Below, piece by piece: positions 41,095 to 49,573 of a DNA stretch of 64,000 bases. This DNA is from CAYNQK01 sp964470375 (lineage in GTDB: Bacteria; Spirochaetota; Spirochaetia; Treponematales; JBGSOB01). The stretch spans positions 124,001-188,000 of the forward strand of contig CAYYCP010000001.1 of assembly GCA_964470375.1 (NCBI GenBank), given 5' to 3'. Both the position numbers and the translations under genes were made by a program. How positions within the stretch are numbered: position 1 is the stretch's first letter; each line of letters opens with the position of its first letter. Below the pieces are notes generated by a model. The model was not told the origin of the DNA and did no database searches. It was given only the letters and a program-made list of their open reading frames with translations.

Positions 41095-42198
41095 TCAGTC
41101 TCCTCCGCCGGGCGCTTCCCCAGCGACGGACAGAGTCCCTAGGAAGGGCGCGATACGCTCGAGGGGCAGGACCTTGGCGGCGGCTCCGCGCCTGATGGCC
41201 TCGCGCGGCATGCCGAAGACGACCGAGCTGGCCTCGTCCTGGGCTATAGTGAAGGCCCCCGCCTGGCGCATCTCCAGGAGGCCCTGGGCCCCGTCGTCCC
41301 CCATGCCCGTCAGGAGGATGCCGATGGCGTTGGCCCCGGCGCAGCGGGCCCCTGAACGGAAAAGCACATCCACCGAGGGCCGATGGCGGCACACCAGGGG
41401 GCCCTCGCGGACCTCGCAGAAATAGCGGGCGCCGCTACGCTTGACCAGGGTGTGCCGGTTGCCCGGGGCTATCAGGGCCGTACCGCGCAGGACGCTATCC
41501 CCGTCGCGGGCCTCGCGCACCTGAAGGCCGCACAGGCCGTCCAAGCGCTGGGCGAACTGTTTAGTGAAGTTCTCAGGCATATGCTGGACGATGACCATGC
41601 CGTAGGCGTCGCGGGGCAGGGCCGAGAGGAAGAGGGTCAGGGCCTCTACGCCTCCGGTGGAGGCGCCCACCAGCACGATCTTATCGGTGGTCTCAGCCAT
41701 GGCGCCGGGGCGGGCCGTGGCCGGCGGTTTGGGCAGAATCACATCGGCGCTCAGCTTAGGCGAGACCTGGAGGGGCGCCGCACGCGGTCTCAGCTTGGCC
41801 TGAGCCGCGCCCTTCACCGCGTCGACGATGCGGATGCGCGCTTCCTCCAAGAAGGCCTTCGTGTCAAGGCGCGGCTTGGCTATCACATCCACCGCCCCCA
41901 GCTCGAAGGCCCGCTGGGCTGAAACCATGCCATTTTGAGCCAGCGATGAGCAAATCACCACCGGGATGGGACGCTGGGACATGATGCGCTCCAGGAAGGT
42001 CAGCCCGTCCATGCGCGGCATCTCGATGTCCAGGATCATCACGTCGGGGAGCCTTTCCTTGAGCTTCTCGGCGGCGATGATGGGGTCGGCGGCGGCTCCC
42101 AGGAGCTCTATCTCCGGGTCCTCGGAGAGGATCGAACCCAGGGTCTGGCGCACGACCGCCGAGTCATCCACGATCAGGACCGATATCCTGTCGGCCAT
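41095..42198 (-). CDS. cheB: Chemotaxis protein-glutamate methylesterase CheB
   Basis: The 367-residue enzyme has an N-terminal receiver (Asp11/Asp12, phosphorylated Asp57 in ILDIEMP) and a C-terminal methylesterase domain with Ser180 (VGASTGG), His206 (VQHMP) and Asp301 (TGMGDDG). Phosphorylation by CheA would activate removal of methyl groups from receptors. The start overlaps cheD by 1 nt (TGATG). Confidence 0.97.
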   Translation of the reverse strand: MADRISVLIVDDSAVVRQTLGSILSEDPEIELLGAAADPIIAAEKLKERLPDVMILDIEMPRMDGLTFLERIMSQRPIPVVICSSLAQNGMVSAQRAFELGAVDVIAKPRLDTKAFLEEARIRIVDAVKGAAQAKLRPRAAPLQVSPKLSADVILPKPPATARPGAMAETTDKIVLVGASTGGVEALTLFLSALPRDAYGMVIVQHMPENFTKQFAQRLDGLCGLQVREARDGDSVLRGTALIAPGNRHTLVKRSGARYFCEVREGPLVCRHRPSVDVLFRSGARCAGANAIGILLTGMGDDGAQGLLEMRQAGAFTIAQDEASSVVFGMPREAIRRGAAAKVLPLERIAPFLGTLSVAGEAPGGGD

Positions 42199-42677
42199 CA
42201 GCCCTGCCCCTCGGGAAGAGCCACCAGGAGGCGGCAGACCGCCCGGCCGGTCTCGGTGCTGAAACTGAGCTTACGCCCCTGGGTACCGCCCGTCTCCTCG
42301 CGCTCCAGCCGGAGCCCCAGGCGCTCGATGAGATCCAGAGCCCTGGCTACATTCTTGGCCCCCACCGAGATCGACTCTCGCCGCGAGTCCGCCAGCATGC
42401 GGGCCCCGCCGAAGAGCTGTACCCGCGCCCGGGCGGCCGAGCTGCCCCTGCGCTTGAATTCGGACCACATGAACTCCATGCAAGAGTCCACGTAGTCGAA
42501 GGGGTTGTCGCCCTTGCCGTCGGCGCGGCGGCTGGGAAGGGAGCAGTGCGAGATGCCTGCCAGGGACAGGGCCGGGTCATAGATGACGATGCTGAGGCAG
42601 GATCCCAGGAGAGTGACCACCCGGGCCGGTCCGTCGGTGATCAGGCATTGCCCCTGCTTGAGGTGATAGTGTCTCAC
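42198..42677 (-). CDS. cheD: Chemoreceptor glutamine deamidase CheD
   Basis: The 159-residue protein has the deamidase motif TLLGSCLSIVIYDP with Cys27 and GISHCSLP with His44, the same positions as the catalytic Cys27/His44 reported for Thermotoga CheD. It converts receptor Gln to Glu. In systems with CheC it also controls that phosphatase, but no cheC or cheX lies in this window. It overlaps cheR and cheB. Confidence 0.95.
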   Translation of the reverse strand: MRHYHLKQGQCLITDGPARVVTLLGSCLSIVIYDPALSLAGISHCSLPSRRADGKGDNPFDYVDSCMEFMWSEFKRRGSSAARARVQLFGGARMLADSRRESISVGAKNVARALDLIERLGLRLEREETGGTQGRKLSFSTETGRAVCRLLVALPEGQG

Positions 42678-43537
42678 AGGCCGGCCTCACGCCTGAAAAT
42701 CGAGGGCGCCACTTTGGAGATACCGGGGAGTGCATACTGCATATTCTCTGAGAGCCCGATGAAGAGGTAGCCTCCCGGGGCCAGGCGCTCGGCCACCAGG
42801 CCGGTCAGGCGCCGCTGCACCTGGGGATAAAAGTATATCAGGACATTCTTGAAGAAGATCAGATCCGCCCGCTCCACCGGATAGGGTTCCTCCATCAGAT
42901 TGAGGTAGCGGAAACGCATCCTGGAGCGGATAAGGGGGTCCACCCGGTAGAGACCGGTCTTCTCCCCCGTCCCGGCCCGGAAATATCGGGTCAGGAGGAG
43001 GGGCGGCACGCGCTTCACCTGCTCGCGGCCGTATACCCCGCGGCGGGCGCGATCCAGGACATCCGTGGAGATGTCGGTGCAAAGGATCGAGTACTCCGGC
43101 CCGCCCGCCCGGGCTCGCATCTCTTCAAGGCACATAGCCAAGGAATACGCCTCTTCCCCGGTTGAGCAGCCAACGCTCCAGACCTTAATCTCGCGCTTGC
43201 CCTCCCTCTGCGCCAGCTCCGGCAAAACCTTTTCTTCAAGGAACCGGAAATGTTTTTCCTCGCGGAAGAACTCCGTCTTGTTGGTGGTGATGGCGTTGAT
43301 GAAATTGCCCAATTCCTCGCGCTCTCCCCGCGGGCTGAAGAGGAGATCGCAATAATCCTTGAAGGAGGGCAGACCGAGGGCCTTGAGGCGGCGGTATAGG
43401 CGTCCCTCCACCAGGGAGCGTTTAGCCGGGGGAGTACGGATGCCCGTGCGCTCCTCTATCAAGCGCGACAGGCGCGAGAGATCGGAGTCGCCTAGGGACT
43501 GTCCGTAGACGCAGGCAGTCCCCTCAGCGCCGCTCAT
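42674..43537 (-). CDS. cheR: Chemotaxis protein methyltransferase CheR
   Basis: The 287-residue enzyme has the N-terminal helical domain (FKDYCDLLFS, NFINAITTNKTEFFRE) and a SAM-binding domain with VWSVGCSTGEEAYSLAM and NLMEEPYPVERADLIFFKNVLIYF. It methylates receptor glutamates. It overlaps cheW by 4 nt and cheD by 4 nt. Confidence 0.96.
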   Translation of the reverse strand: MSGAEGTACVYGQSLGDSDLSRLSRLIEERTGIRTPPAKRSLVEGRLYRRLKALGLPSFKDYCDLLFSPRGEREELGNFINAITTNKTEFFREEKHFRFLEEKVLPELAQREGKREIKVWSVGCSTGEEAYSLAMCLEEMRARAGGPEYSILCTDISTDVLDRARRGVYGREQVKRVPPLLLTRYFRAGTGEKTGLYRVDPLIRSRMRFRYLNLMEEPYPVERADLIFFKNVLIYFYPQVQRRLTGLVAERLAPGGYLFIGLSENMQYALPGISKVAPSIFRREAGL

Positions 43538-44031
43538 GCCCGGGCTTGCTCGAGGGCGCTTCCGGCCACGGCCTCGAGCTCCGCTTGCGAGAACACCTGG
43601 TCGATGTCCAGGATGATGATGAAGCTGTCGTCGCGCCGGCCGATGGCGGTGATGAACTTGCGCTCAAGCTTCATGCCGATGCTGGGCGGGGGCTCCAGGT
43701 GTTTCTCATCTAAGTCGATCACCTCGCGCACCGAGTCCACCAAGGCCCCCACCACCACCACCCCGTCGGCCTTGGCCGCCTCCGCTATGATGATGCTGGT
43801 ATCGCGGTCATACTCCGCGGCCGGCAGCCCGAACTTGATGCGCAGGTCCACAACCGGTACGACGTTGCCGCGCAGGTTGATCACGCCCACCATATAGTCC
43901 TCGGCCTGGGGAACCCGGGTTATGCGCGACAGCTCCACCACCTCGCGCACCTTGAATATCTGAATGGCGTAGATCTCCCCGGCCAGGGTGAAATTGAGGT
44001 ACTGCCTGACCTGAACGCCTTCGTTCTCCAT
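43534..44031 (-). CDS. cheW: Chemotaxis coupling protein CheW
   Basis: The 165-residue single-domain protein matches CheW: FTLAGEIYAIQIFKVREVVE, VPQAEDYMVGVINLRGNVVPVVDLRIKFGLP and VDSVREVIDLDEKHLEPPP. It bridges CheA and receptor tips. It follows the mcp gene by 9 nt and overlaps cheR. Confidence 0.96.
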   Translation of the reverse strand: MENEGVQVRQYLNFTLAGEIYAIQIFKVREVVELSRITRVPQAEDYMVGVINLRGNVVPVVDLRIKFGLPAAEYDRDTSIIIAEAAKADGVVVVGALVDSVREVIDLDEKHLEPPPSIGMKLERKFITAIGRRDDSFIIILDIDQVFSQAELEAVAGSALEQARA

Positions 44032-44040
44032 GGCACCCTC

Positions 44041-45783
44041 CTAGAGCTTCTTGAACTCGCTGTCCTCGGCGTCCTCGGCCCCGTGTAGGTCGTAGCTGAA
44101 GCCGCGCCCTCCCTCGGCCTGGGCCCCCTCGGCGGAGGCCGGCGCGCCCGCGCCGCCGGGATGAGGAGCGTAGGCCAGGTGCCCGGCCGGCGCGACCGTG
44201 TGGGCGGATGCGCCTGGATGGGCCAGGTGGGCCACGTGGATGGCCTTGGCCTGGCGCGGCGCCGCGCCCTGCCCGGAGGAGCGGGTTCCATCCAGCTTGA
44301 AGTATTCCACGGCCGTCTTGAGCTCCACGGCCATGCCGGACAGCTCCTCGGCCGTGGAGGAAATCTCCTCGGCGCCGGTGGCGTTCTGCTGGACTACGCT
44401 GTTGAGCTGCTGGATGGCGTTGTTGATCTGCTGGATGCCCGAATTCTGCTCCGCGCTGGCCGAATTGATCTCGCGCACCAGGTCAGCCGTCTTCTGGATG
44501 TCCGGGACCATCTTCTCCAGCATGACCCCGGCCCGCTCGGCGATCTCCACGCTGGTGCGCGAGAGCTGGCCTATCTCTCCGGCCGCGTTCTGGCTGCGCT
44601 CGGCCAGCTTGCGCACCTCGCTGGCCACCACCGCGAAGCCGCGACCGTGCTCGCCGGCCCGGGCCGCCTCGATGGCCGCGTTGAGGGCCAGGAGGTTGGT
44701 CTGGCGGGCGATCTCCTCGATGATGGATATCTTCTCGGCGATGTTCTTCATGGCCTGGACCGTGCGCCCGACCGCCTCCCCGCCCTCCTTGGCGTCCGCG
44801 GCCGCGCGCAGGGCGATCTGCTCCGTGGCGCTGGAGTTGTCCGCGTTCTGGCGGATGCTTGAGGCCGCCTCCTCTATGGAGGAGGAGATCTCCTCGACGC
44901 TGGCGGCCTGCTCGCTGGCGCCCTGGGAGAGCTGCTGGCTGCTTGTGGCAAGCTGCTCGCTGCCCGAGCTCACGTTGGCCGAGCTCTCCAGGATGGAGTG
45001 CATGATCTCGCCCAGGCGCTGGATCATGGACTCGAAGGCCTGGGCCAGCGAGCCTATCTCGTCCTTGCGCTCCAGGAATTTCTTGTCCACCCGCCGCGTC
45101 AGGTCGCCCCCGGCGATGCCGTCGGCGAAGCCCACCGTGTAGGCGATGGGCCGGGTGATGGAGCGGGTCATGAAGAGGGCAATGGCCAGGCCGGCGGCGA
45201 TGCCCACGAGGCTCATGATGAGGGATACGACGATGAGGGAGCTGATCTGCCGGTCGAAGGCCGCGTCAGCCAGCGTTTCCTCTTTCTGTAAGCTTTTAGC
45301 CACCTTTTCCAATGGCACGATGAACGCATTGACAAGCTCGTCTATCTCGCCATCCAAGCGCTTGATCTCTTCCGTGATCCCGGCTGAACCTTCAAGGAGC
45401 GGGAACAGCTCCTCCTTGACCTTCGACTCGAATTCTCCTGCTATCTTTTCTAGTTGAAGCTGAAGCGCCCTTTCCTCATCAGTGTCCATCGCCGCCTTGA
45501 GCTTGACGATTTCCTCAGTGACTTCGGCGAACCCCGCGTCCCAGTCTTTCTTGCTGGCGGCCAAGTTCCTGTTTATGACCGCATCCGCGATGATCCGGTA
45601 GAGCTTGGCAGGTTCGCCTTGGAGCTCTACTACTAGGATAGCCTCGTCCGCCCTTACGGCCCCCTTGTCCTGGGAACGGCTCAGGCTCTGCAGGTTGACG
45701 AGGTTCCATACGACGATGAAGGCCATGATCGCCAGCACGATGGAGAAACCGAGGATAAGCTTTCCGCCGATTTTCAGGTTCAT
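44041..45783 (-). CDS. Methyl-accepting chemotaxis protein
   Basis: The start MNLKIGGKLILGFSIV at 45783 follows AGGGAGG, giving 580 residues. A four-helix-bundle-type sensor domain (about 31-185) lies between two membrane helices (about 8-28 and 188-212). Then come a HAMP domain, the signalling hairpin with ARQTNLLALNAAIEAARAGE and methylation helices. After the coiled coil comes an unusual C-terminal tail of about 80 residues rich in His, Ala, Gly and Pro (AIHVAHLAHPGASAHTV), ending EDSEFKKL. It is the first gene of the nine-gene operon and probably its dedicated receptor; the ligand is unknown. Confidence 0.95.
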   Translation of the reverse strand: MNLKIGGKLILGFSIVLAIMAFIVVWNLVNLQSLSRSQDKGAVRADEAILVVELQGEPAKLYRIIADAVINRNLAASKKDWDAGFAEVTEEIVKLKAAMDTDEERALQLQLEKIAGEFESKVKEELFPLLEGSAGITEEIKRLDGEIDELVNAFIVPLEKVAKSLQKEETLADAAFDRQISSLIVVSLIMSLVGIAAGLAIALFMTRSITRPIAYTVGFADGIAGGDLTRRVDKKFLERKDEIGSLAQAFESMIQRLGEIMHSILESSANVSSGSEQLATSSQQLSQGASEQAASVEEISSSIEEAASSIRQNADNSSATEQIALRAAADAKEGGEAVGRTVQAMKNIAEKISIIEEIARQTNLLALNAAIEAARAGEHGRGFAVVASEVRKLAERSQNAAGEIGQLSRTSVEIAERAGVMLEKMVPDIQKTADLVREINSASAEQNSGIQQINNAIQQLNSVVQQNATGAEEISSTAEELSGMAVELKTAVEYFKLDGTRSSGQGAAPRQAKAIHVAHLAHPGASAHTVAPAGHLAYAPHPGGAGAPASAEGAQAEGGRGFSYDLHGAEDAEDSEFKKL

Positions 45784-45829
45784 TCCGACCTCCCTGAAGG
45801 CAATATTGCTTTCTTTCTCTTTCAAGGGA

Positions 45830-45858
45830 ATCATAGGACCGGTCCGAGGACTTTGCAA
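45830..45858 (-). promoter_or_regulatory. Candidate promoter of the mcp-cheW-cheR-cheD-cheB-cheA operon
   Basis: The minus strand has TTGCAA (45858-45853), 17 nt and TATGAT (45835-45830), 4/6 and 5/6 matches with ideal spacing, about 45 nt before the mcp start codon. A sigma-28-like box was looked for and is not convincing. Confidence 0.5.
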
Positions 45859-45942
45859 ACAGAAGCTCCAAATAATCCAATCGATTGACCACGCGCTTCT
45901 CGGCAGACTAAAGCACGACGGACCTGGTCAGGACAGGTAGGT

Positions 45943-46003
45943 ATGAATCCGTCATGAATCATTGCATAAAAAACAGGCATCCCCGTGCTATTAGGGGATT
46001 CAT
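45943..46003. promoter_or_regulatory. Repeated ATGAATC boxes in the mcp/GH8 divergent region
   Basis: ATGAATC occurs at 45943-45949 and 45954-45960, 11 bp apart (one helical turn), and again inverted (GATTCAT) at 45997-46003. Between them is an inverted repeat ATCCCC-N9-GGGGAT at 45979-45999. The boxes sit about 85-175 bp upstream of the two divergent promoters and may bind a regulator. The rest of the 356-bp gene-free region 45784-46139 holds the two promoters and the palindrome listed separately. Confidence 0.4.
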
Positions 46004-46071
46004 AATGAAGACCACTTTTCTAAAGGGAATGCGGCTTTGAATCACTTTGCCTAATACATACCTCAGACGAA

Positions 46072-46092
46072 TCGACATGCTAGGCATGTCGA
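46072..46092. promoter_or_regulatory. Perfect palindromic operator upstream of the GH8 gene
   Basis: A perfect inverted repeat with 9-bp arms TCGACATGC and GCATGTCGA separated by TAG. Its right arm overlaps the -35 box of the candidate GH8 promoter. Its length and symmetry fit a dimeric repressor of the LacI, GntR or TetR type, so binding would block transcription until an inducer, plausibly a xylo-oligosaccharide, is present. Confidence 0.65.
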
Positions 46093-46118
46093 CTCCCAAA
46101 TGGAATTATTGGTATACT
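46089..46118 (+). promoter_or_regulatory. Candidate promoter of the GH8 gene
   Basis: TCGACT (46089-46094, 4/6) and TATACT (46113-46118, 5/6) are 18 bp apart. The ribosome-binding site AAGGAG and ATG 46140 follow closely, implying a leader of about 15 nt. The -35 box shares bases with the 21-bp palindrome. Confidence 0.5.
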
Positions 46119-46139
46119 CCCCGCGCAAGGAGCATCGGC

Positions 46140-47264
46140 ATGGGAGAGAGGACCTACCCGAATAGGCTGGCCGCCCTGGGCATCGGCCAGGGCGACATCG
46201 ATGAGCGCATCCAGGCCTGCTGGCAGGCCATGTTCTACGGAAGCGAGGAAATCCGCATCTACGCCCCCACTGGGGACGGCATGGGCATGGTCATAGACAC
46301 CGGCAACGACGACGCCCGCACCGAGGGCATGAGCTACGGCATGATGATGGCCGTCCAGATGGGCGACAAGGAGCTCTTCGACCGCATCTGGCGCTGGGCC
46401 CTCCGCTATATGTACCGGAGCGAGGGTCCCTTCAGGGGCTACTTCGCCTGGTCGGCCAACCTGGACGGGAGCCTGCGCGCCGAGGGGCCGGCCCCCGACG
46501 GGGAGGAGTACTTCGCCCTGGCCCTCTTCTTCGCCGAGCATCGCTGGGGCGGCGGAGAGGGCCCCCTGGCCTACGCGGCCTGGGCCCGGCGCATCCTCAG
46601 CGACTGCCTCCACAAGGGACGCCAGGGCGAGGGCCAGCCCATGTGGAACCCGGACAATGCCCTGATCCTCTTCGTGCCCGGCTGCCCCTGGACCGACCCC
46701 TCCTACCACCTGCCCCACTTCTACGATCTCTTCGCCCTCTGGGCAGATCCGGAGGACAGGGAATTCTGGAGGCGGGCCGCCCTGGCCAGCCGGCGCTTCC
46801 TGCCCGCGGCCTGCCATCCCCTGACCGGCCTGGCCCCCGAATACGCGGAGTTCGACGGCCGCCCCCACAAGGCCTCCTGGGACTACGGCCACGACAAGTT
46901 CTACAGCGATTCCTACCGCGTGGCCGCCAACATCGGCCTGTGCGATGCCTGGAGCGGCCGCGATCCCGCGTTGAGCGACATAGCCCGGCGGGTCGTGGAC
47001 TTCTTCGACGCCCAGGACCCGGCCGACCTGCGCATGTATGAGCTGGATGGGAGTCCCTGCCCCGAGCCGGCCCTCCATCCCGTCGGCCTCATCGCCACCA
47101 ACGCCATGGCCGCCCTGGCCCTGGATCCCGGCGGGGCCGCCGACCGGGTCGTGCTGCGCTTCTGGGAGACCCCCCTACGCGAGGGCAAGCGCCGCTACTA
47201 CGACAACTGCCTCTACTTCTTCGCTTTGCTCGCCTTATCGGGCAGGTACCGGGTCTACGGTTGA
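46140..47264 (+). CDS. Glycoside hydrolase family 8, reducing-end xylose-releasing exo-oligoxylanase
   Basis: The start ATG 46140 has AAGGAG at 7 nt; the 374-residue protein has no signal peptide, so it acts in the cytoplasm. GH8 active-site residues are seen as Glu62 (NDDARTEGMSYG, general acid), Asp120 (APDGEEYFA) and Asp257 (FYSDSYRVAAN, base), spaced as in Bacillus halodurans Rex (Glu70, Asp128, Asp263). Rex-type enzymes remove xylose from the reducing end of xylo-oligosaccharides imported into the cell. It is a single gene under its own operator and converges on a kinase-like gene with a 10-nt overlap. Confidence 0.9.
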   Translation: MGERTYPNRLAALGIGQGDIDERIQACWQAMFYGSEEIRIYAPTGDGMGMVIDTGNDDARTEGMSYGMMMAVQMGDKELFDRIWRWALRYMYRSEGPFRGYFAWSANLDGSLRAEGPAPDGEEYFALALFFAEHRWGGGEGPLAYAAWARRILSDCLHKGRQGEGQPMWNPDNALILFVPGCPWTDPSYHLPHFYDLFALWADPEDREFWRRAALASRRFLPAACHPLTGLAPEYAEFDGRPHKASWDYGHDKFYSDSYRVAANIGLCDAWSGRDPALSDIARRVVDFFDAQDPADLRMYELDGSPCPEPALHPVGLIATNAMAALALDPGGAADRVVLRFWETPLREGKRRYYDNCLYFFALLALSGRYRVYG

Positions 47265-48082
47265 GCGGAGAGCCTTCCTCGGGCGGGCCGCGCGGCCAGC
47301 TCGAGGTTCCGGTCGATCATGCTCAGGAGCCATTCCCGCTCGCCGGGCACCTGGTCGCTCAGGCGCACGGCGGCTACCACAGCGCGCCACATGGCCAGGC
47401 CGCGTCTGTCCGGCTTCCGCCCCCGCAGGGCCATGCTCAGGTAAGCCCGTGCGGTAAAGGACTTGAGGGCCATGAAGAGAATCTTGCGAATGCCGGACAG
47501 GCCTAAGGGGTCGAATGGGCTCTGGAGCATGAGGTGGGTGCGGAGGATGTCGCCGATGGGGTTCCCGGAATAAGCGTTCATCCAATCCAGGGTATACAGC
47601 TTGCCTCCGGAACAGATGATATTCCCGAAATGGAAATCGCCGTGGCAGACCTGACTACTGTCGGGCAGGCAGCTGATGGTGTGTACCAGCTTCTCCATGC
47701 GCTCATCGTCCAGCCCCGCCCTCCCGAGCTGGGCCAGGAACCGGTCGCTTTCCGGCGGGAGCCCGGCTGAGCTGCGCTGGTTGATGGCCGCCTGCGCGTG
47801 GACGAAATCCCGCAGGTAGCCCAGGATCCTGAAGGGCCGCCGCAAGACCAAGCTGAAGAGGCTGGGTCCCTCGAGCCGCTCCATGACCAAGGACAGCCGG
47901 CCATCGATCCTTCGGGCGTCCAGGTACCTGGCGACGGGGATCCCGAGTTCGGACGCGGCCTTGTGTATGCCTATCTCGTAGAGAGCGGCCCCCTCTGGGA
48001 AATCCCGGTGATACACCTTAGCCGCCTCCGTAGGGGATAGCTCGAAGACATCCGCCGTCATCCCGCTCCCGATGAGTCGCAT
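47255..48082 (-). CDS. Aminoglycoside-phosphotransferase/choline-kinase-fold protein
   Basis: From MRLIGSGMTADVFELSP at 48082 (GGGAGG just upstream) the protein has 275 residues. It has a kinase-like fold: a degenerate glycine loop and Lys22 (AAKVY) near the N-terminus, the Brenner motif HGDFHFGN (His147, Asp149, Asn154) and metal-binding Asp166 in TLDW. It resembles the TIGR02172-type putative phosphotransferases. The substrate is unknown, and antibiotic resistance should not be assumed. The 3' end overlaps the convergent GH8 gene. Confidence 0.75.
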   Translation of the reverse strand: MRLIGSGMTADVFELSPTEAAKVYHRDFPEGAALYEIGIHKAASELGIPVARYLDARRIDGRLSLVMERLEGPSLFSLVLRRPFRILGYLRDFVHAQAAINQRSSAGLPPESDRFLAQLGRAGLDDERMEKLVHTISCLPDSSQVCHGDFHFGNIICSGGKLYTLDWMNAYSGNPIGDILRTHLMLQSPFDPLGLSGIRKILFMALKSFTARAYLSMALRGRKPDRRGLAMWRAVVAAVRLSDQVPGEREWLLSMIDRNLELAARPARGRLSAQP

Positions 48083-48191
48083 GGCGCCTCCCTGGACTAT
48101 CAGCGATTGCGCGGGGCCGGAAAAACGTCTGGGGAGCCCCTGCAGCCCCCTGTTCGATGCCTCGATGATACATGACCGGGCGGGCGGGCGC

Positions 48192-48305
48192 CTATGCCCG
48201 GAGCTTCCCGCGGAAGCCCCGGGCCGCGTAGTAGGATTCCGCCCCGTTGTGGCAAACGAAGACCCTCCCATAGCGCCGGTCGCAGAAGAGGGCCCCGCCT
48301 AAGCG
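48192..48305 (-). pseudogene. C-terminal remnant of a DUF4256 protein
   Basis: The frame reads RLGGALFCDRRYGRVFVCHN then GAESYYAARGFRGKLRA and stops. It closely matches, from memory, the last 37 or so residues of DUF4256 proteins, which are normally about 190 residues. Upstream the frame soon becomes unrelated sequence, and no other part of the domain was recognised on this strand. It is therefore a decayed gene end. The surrounding 48083-48191 and 48306-48434 hold no other gene; a short in-frame ATG at 48377 exists but is unlikely to make a functional protein. Confidence 0.65.
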
Positions 48306-48434
48306 CGATCCTCGAACCCGGCAGGCGCAGAAGATCGCGCCGTAGCCAAGGAGCGACGAGTTTTTTGCGAGGAGCATACTAGAGTGTATGTGACCCGTCG
48401 AAGGCAAGGAGAGACGCAGAGATCTCCCCGAGAT

Positions 48435-49433
48435 TCAAGCCTGGTTTGCACTACCTAGGACGTTGACGTTCTTGTGCATATACAGCTTCTTCAGCTCGTC
48501 CCGGGCCGGCCCCAGGTACTTGCGCGGGTCGAACTCGGCGGGATTCTCCGCGAAGACCTTGCGCACCATTGCAGTCATGGCCAGGCGGCCGTCCGAATCG
48601 ATGTTGATCTTGCAGACGGCGCTCTTGGCGGCCCGGCGCAGCTGCTCCTCGGGAATGCCCACGGTGTCTTTCATCTTGCCGCCGTATTGCTCGATCATCC
48701 GGGTGTACTGGACGGGCACGGAGGAAGAGCCGTGCAGGACGATGGGGAAGCCGGGGATGCGCTTCTCGATCTCCTCGAGGATGTCGAAGCGCAGCTCAGG
48801 CGGGACCAGGACGCCGTCGGCGTTGCGGGTGCACTGCTCGGGCTTGAACTTCATGGCCCCGTGGCTGGTGCCGATGGAAATGGCCAGGGAGTCGACACCC
48901 GTCTTCTTGACGAAATCCTCGACCTCGGCCGGCTGGGTGTAGTGGGAATGCTCTGAGGATACATCGTCCTCCACGCCGGCCAGGACGCCCAGCTCGCCCT
49001 CCACGGTCACATAATCCTTCTGGGAATGGGCGAAGTCGCAGACCTTCTTGGTCAGGGCCACGTTCTCCTCGTAGGGCAGGTGGGAGCCGTCGATCATGAC
49101 CGAGGAGAAGCCCGACTCGATGCAATCCTTGCAGAGCTCGAAGGAATCGCCGTGGTCCAGGTGGAGGACGATGGGGATGGCGTAGCCCAGGCTCTTGGCG
49201 TACTCGACGGCGCCCTTGGCCATGTTCCTGAGGAGGATGGAGTTGGCGTACTTGCGGGCGCCGGCCGAGACCTGGAGGATGACCGGGCTCCTCGTCTCCA
49301 CGCAGGCCTGGATGATGGCCTGGAGCTGCTCCATGTTGTTGAAGTTGTAGGCCGGGATGGCATAGCCGCCCTTGACGGCCTTGGCGAAGAGTTCCTTGGT
49401 ATTGACCAGGCCGAGTTCCTTGTAGCTTACCAT
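48435..49433 (-). CDS. fba: Fructose-bisphosphate aldolase, class II
   Basis: The start MVSYKELGLVNTKELF at 49433 follows AAGGAG by 7 nt, giving 332 residues. The zinc-binding motif HLDHGDSFELCKDCIESGFSSVMIDGSH and later EGELG, GTSHGAMKF and LHGSSSVP identify a class II (type B) aldolase, which cleaves fructose-1,6-bisphosphate in glycolysis and reverses in gluconeogenesis. A weak promoter (TTGCCT, 16 nt, CATACC at 49499-49472) lies upstream. It is divergent from the lipoprotein-flaA cluster. Confidence 0.97.
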   Translation of the reverse strand: MVSYKELGLVNTKELFAKAVKGGYAIPAYNFNNMEQLQAIIQACVETRSPVILQVSAGARKYANSILLRNMAKGAVEYAKSLGYAIPIVLHLDHGDSFELCKDCIESGFSSVMIDGSHLPYEENVALTKKVCDFAHSQKDYVTVEGELGVLAGVEDDVSSEHSHYTQPAEVEDFVKKTGVDSLAISIGTSHGAMKFKPEQCTRNADGVLVPPELRFDILEEIEKRIPGFPIVLHGSSSVPVQYTRMIEQYGGKMKDTVGIPEEQLRRAAKSAVCKINIDSDGRLAMTAMVRKVFAENPAEFDPRKYLGPARDELKKLYMHKNVNVLGSANQA

Positions 49434-49573
49434 TATATGGCTCCTTGGGATGGGGTGTTTTCCGGCGCCATGGTATGCGAGCACGGCCGCTTTAGGCAAG
49501 GGGCCGCCCCCGCCAGGCGGCATCGACTCCATGGCTGCTTGACGAGGCCTGCGCCCGCGGCTAGCCTTCCCGG

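Noticed and set aside
45890..45915. Sigma-28-like GCCGAGAA box upstream of mcp
   Set aside because: The accompanying TAAA -35 element is missing at the required distance; the sigma-70-type pair at 45830-45858 fits better.
47255..48082. Calling the kinase-fold protein an aminoglycoside-resistance enzyme
   Set aside because: Only the general phosphotransferase motifs are present; many family members act on small metabolites or have no known substrate.
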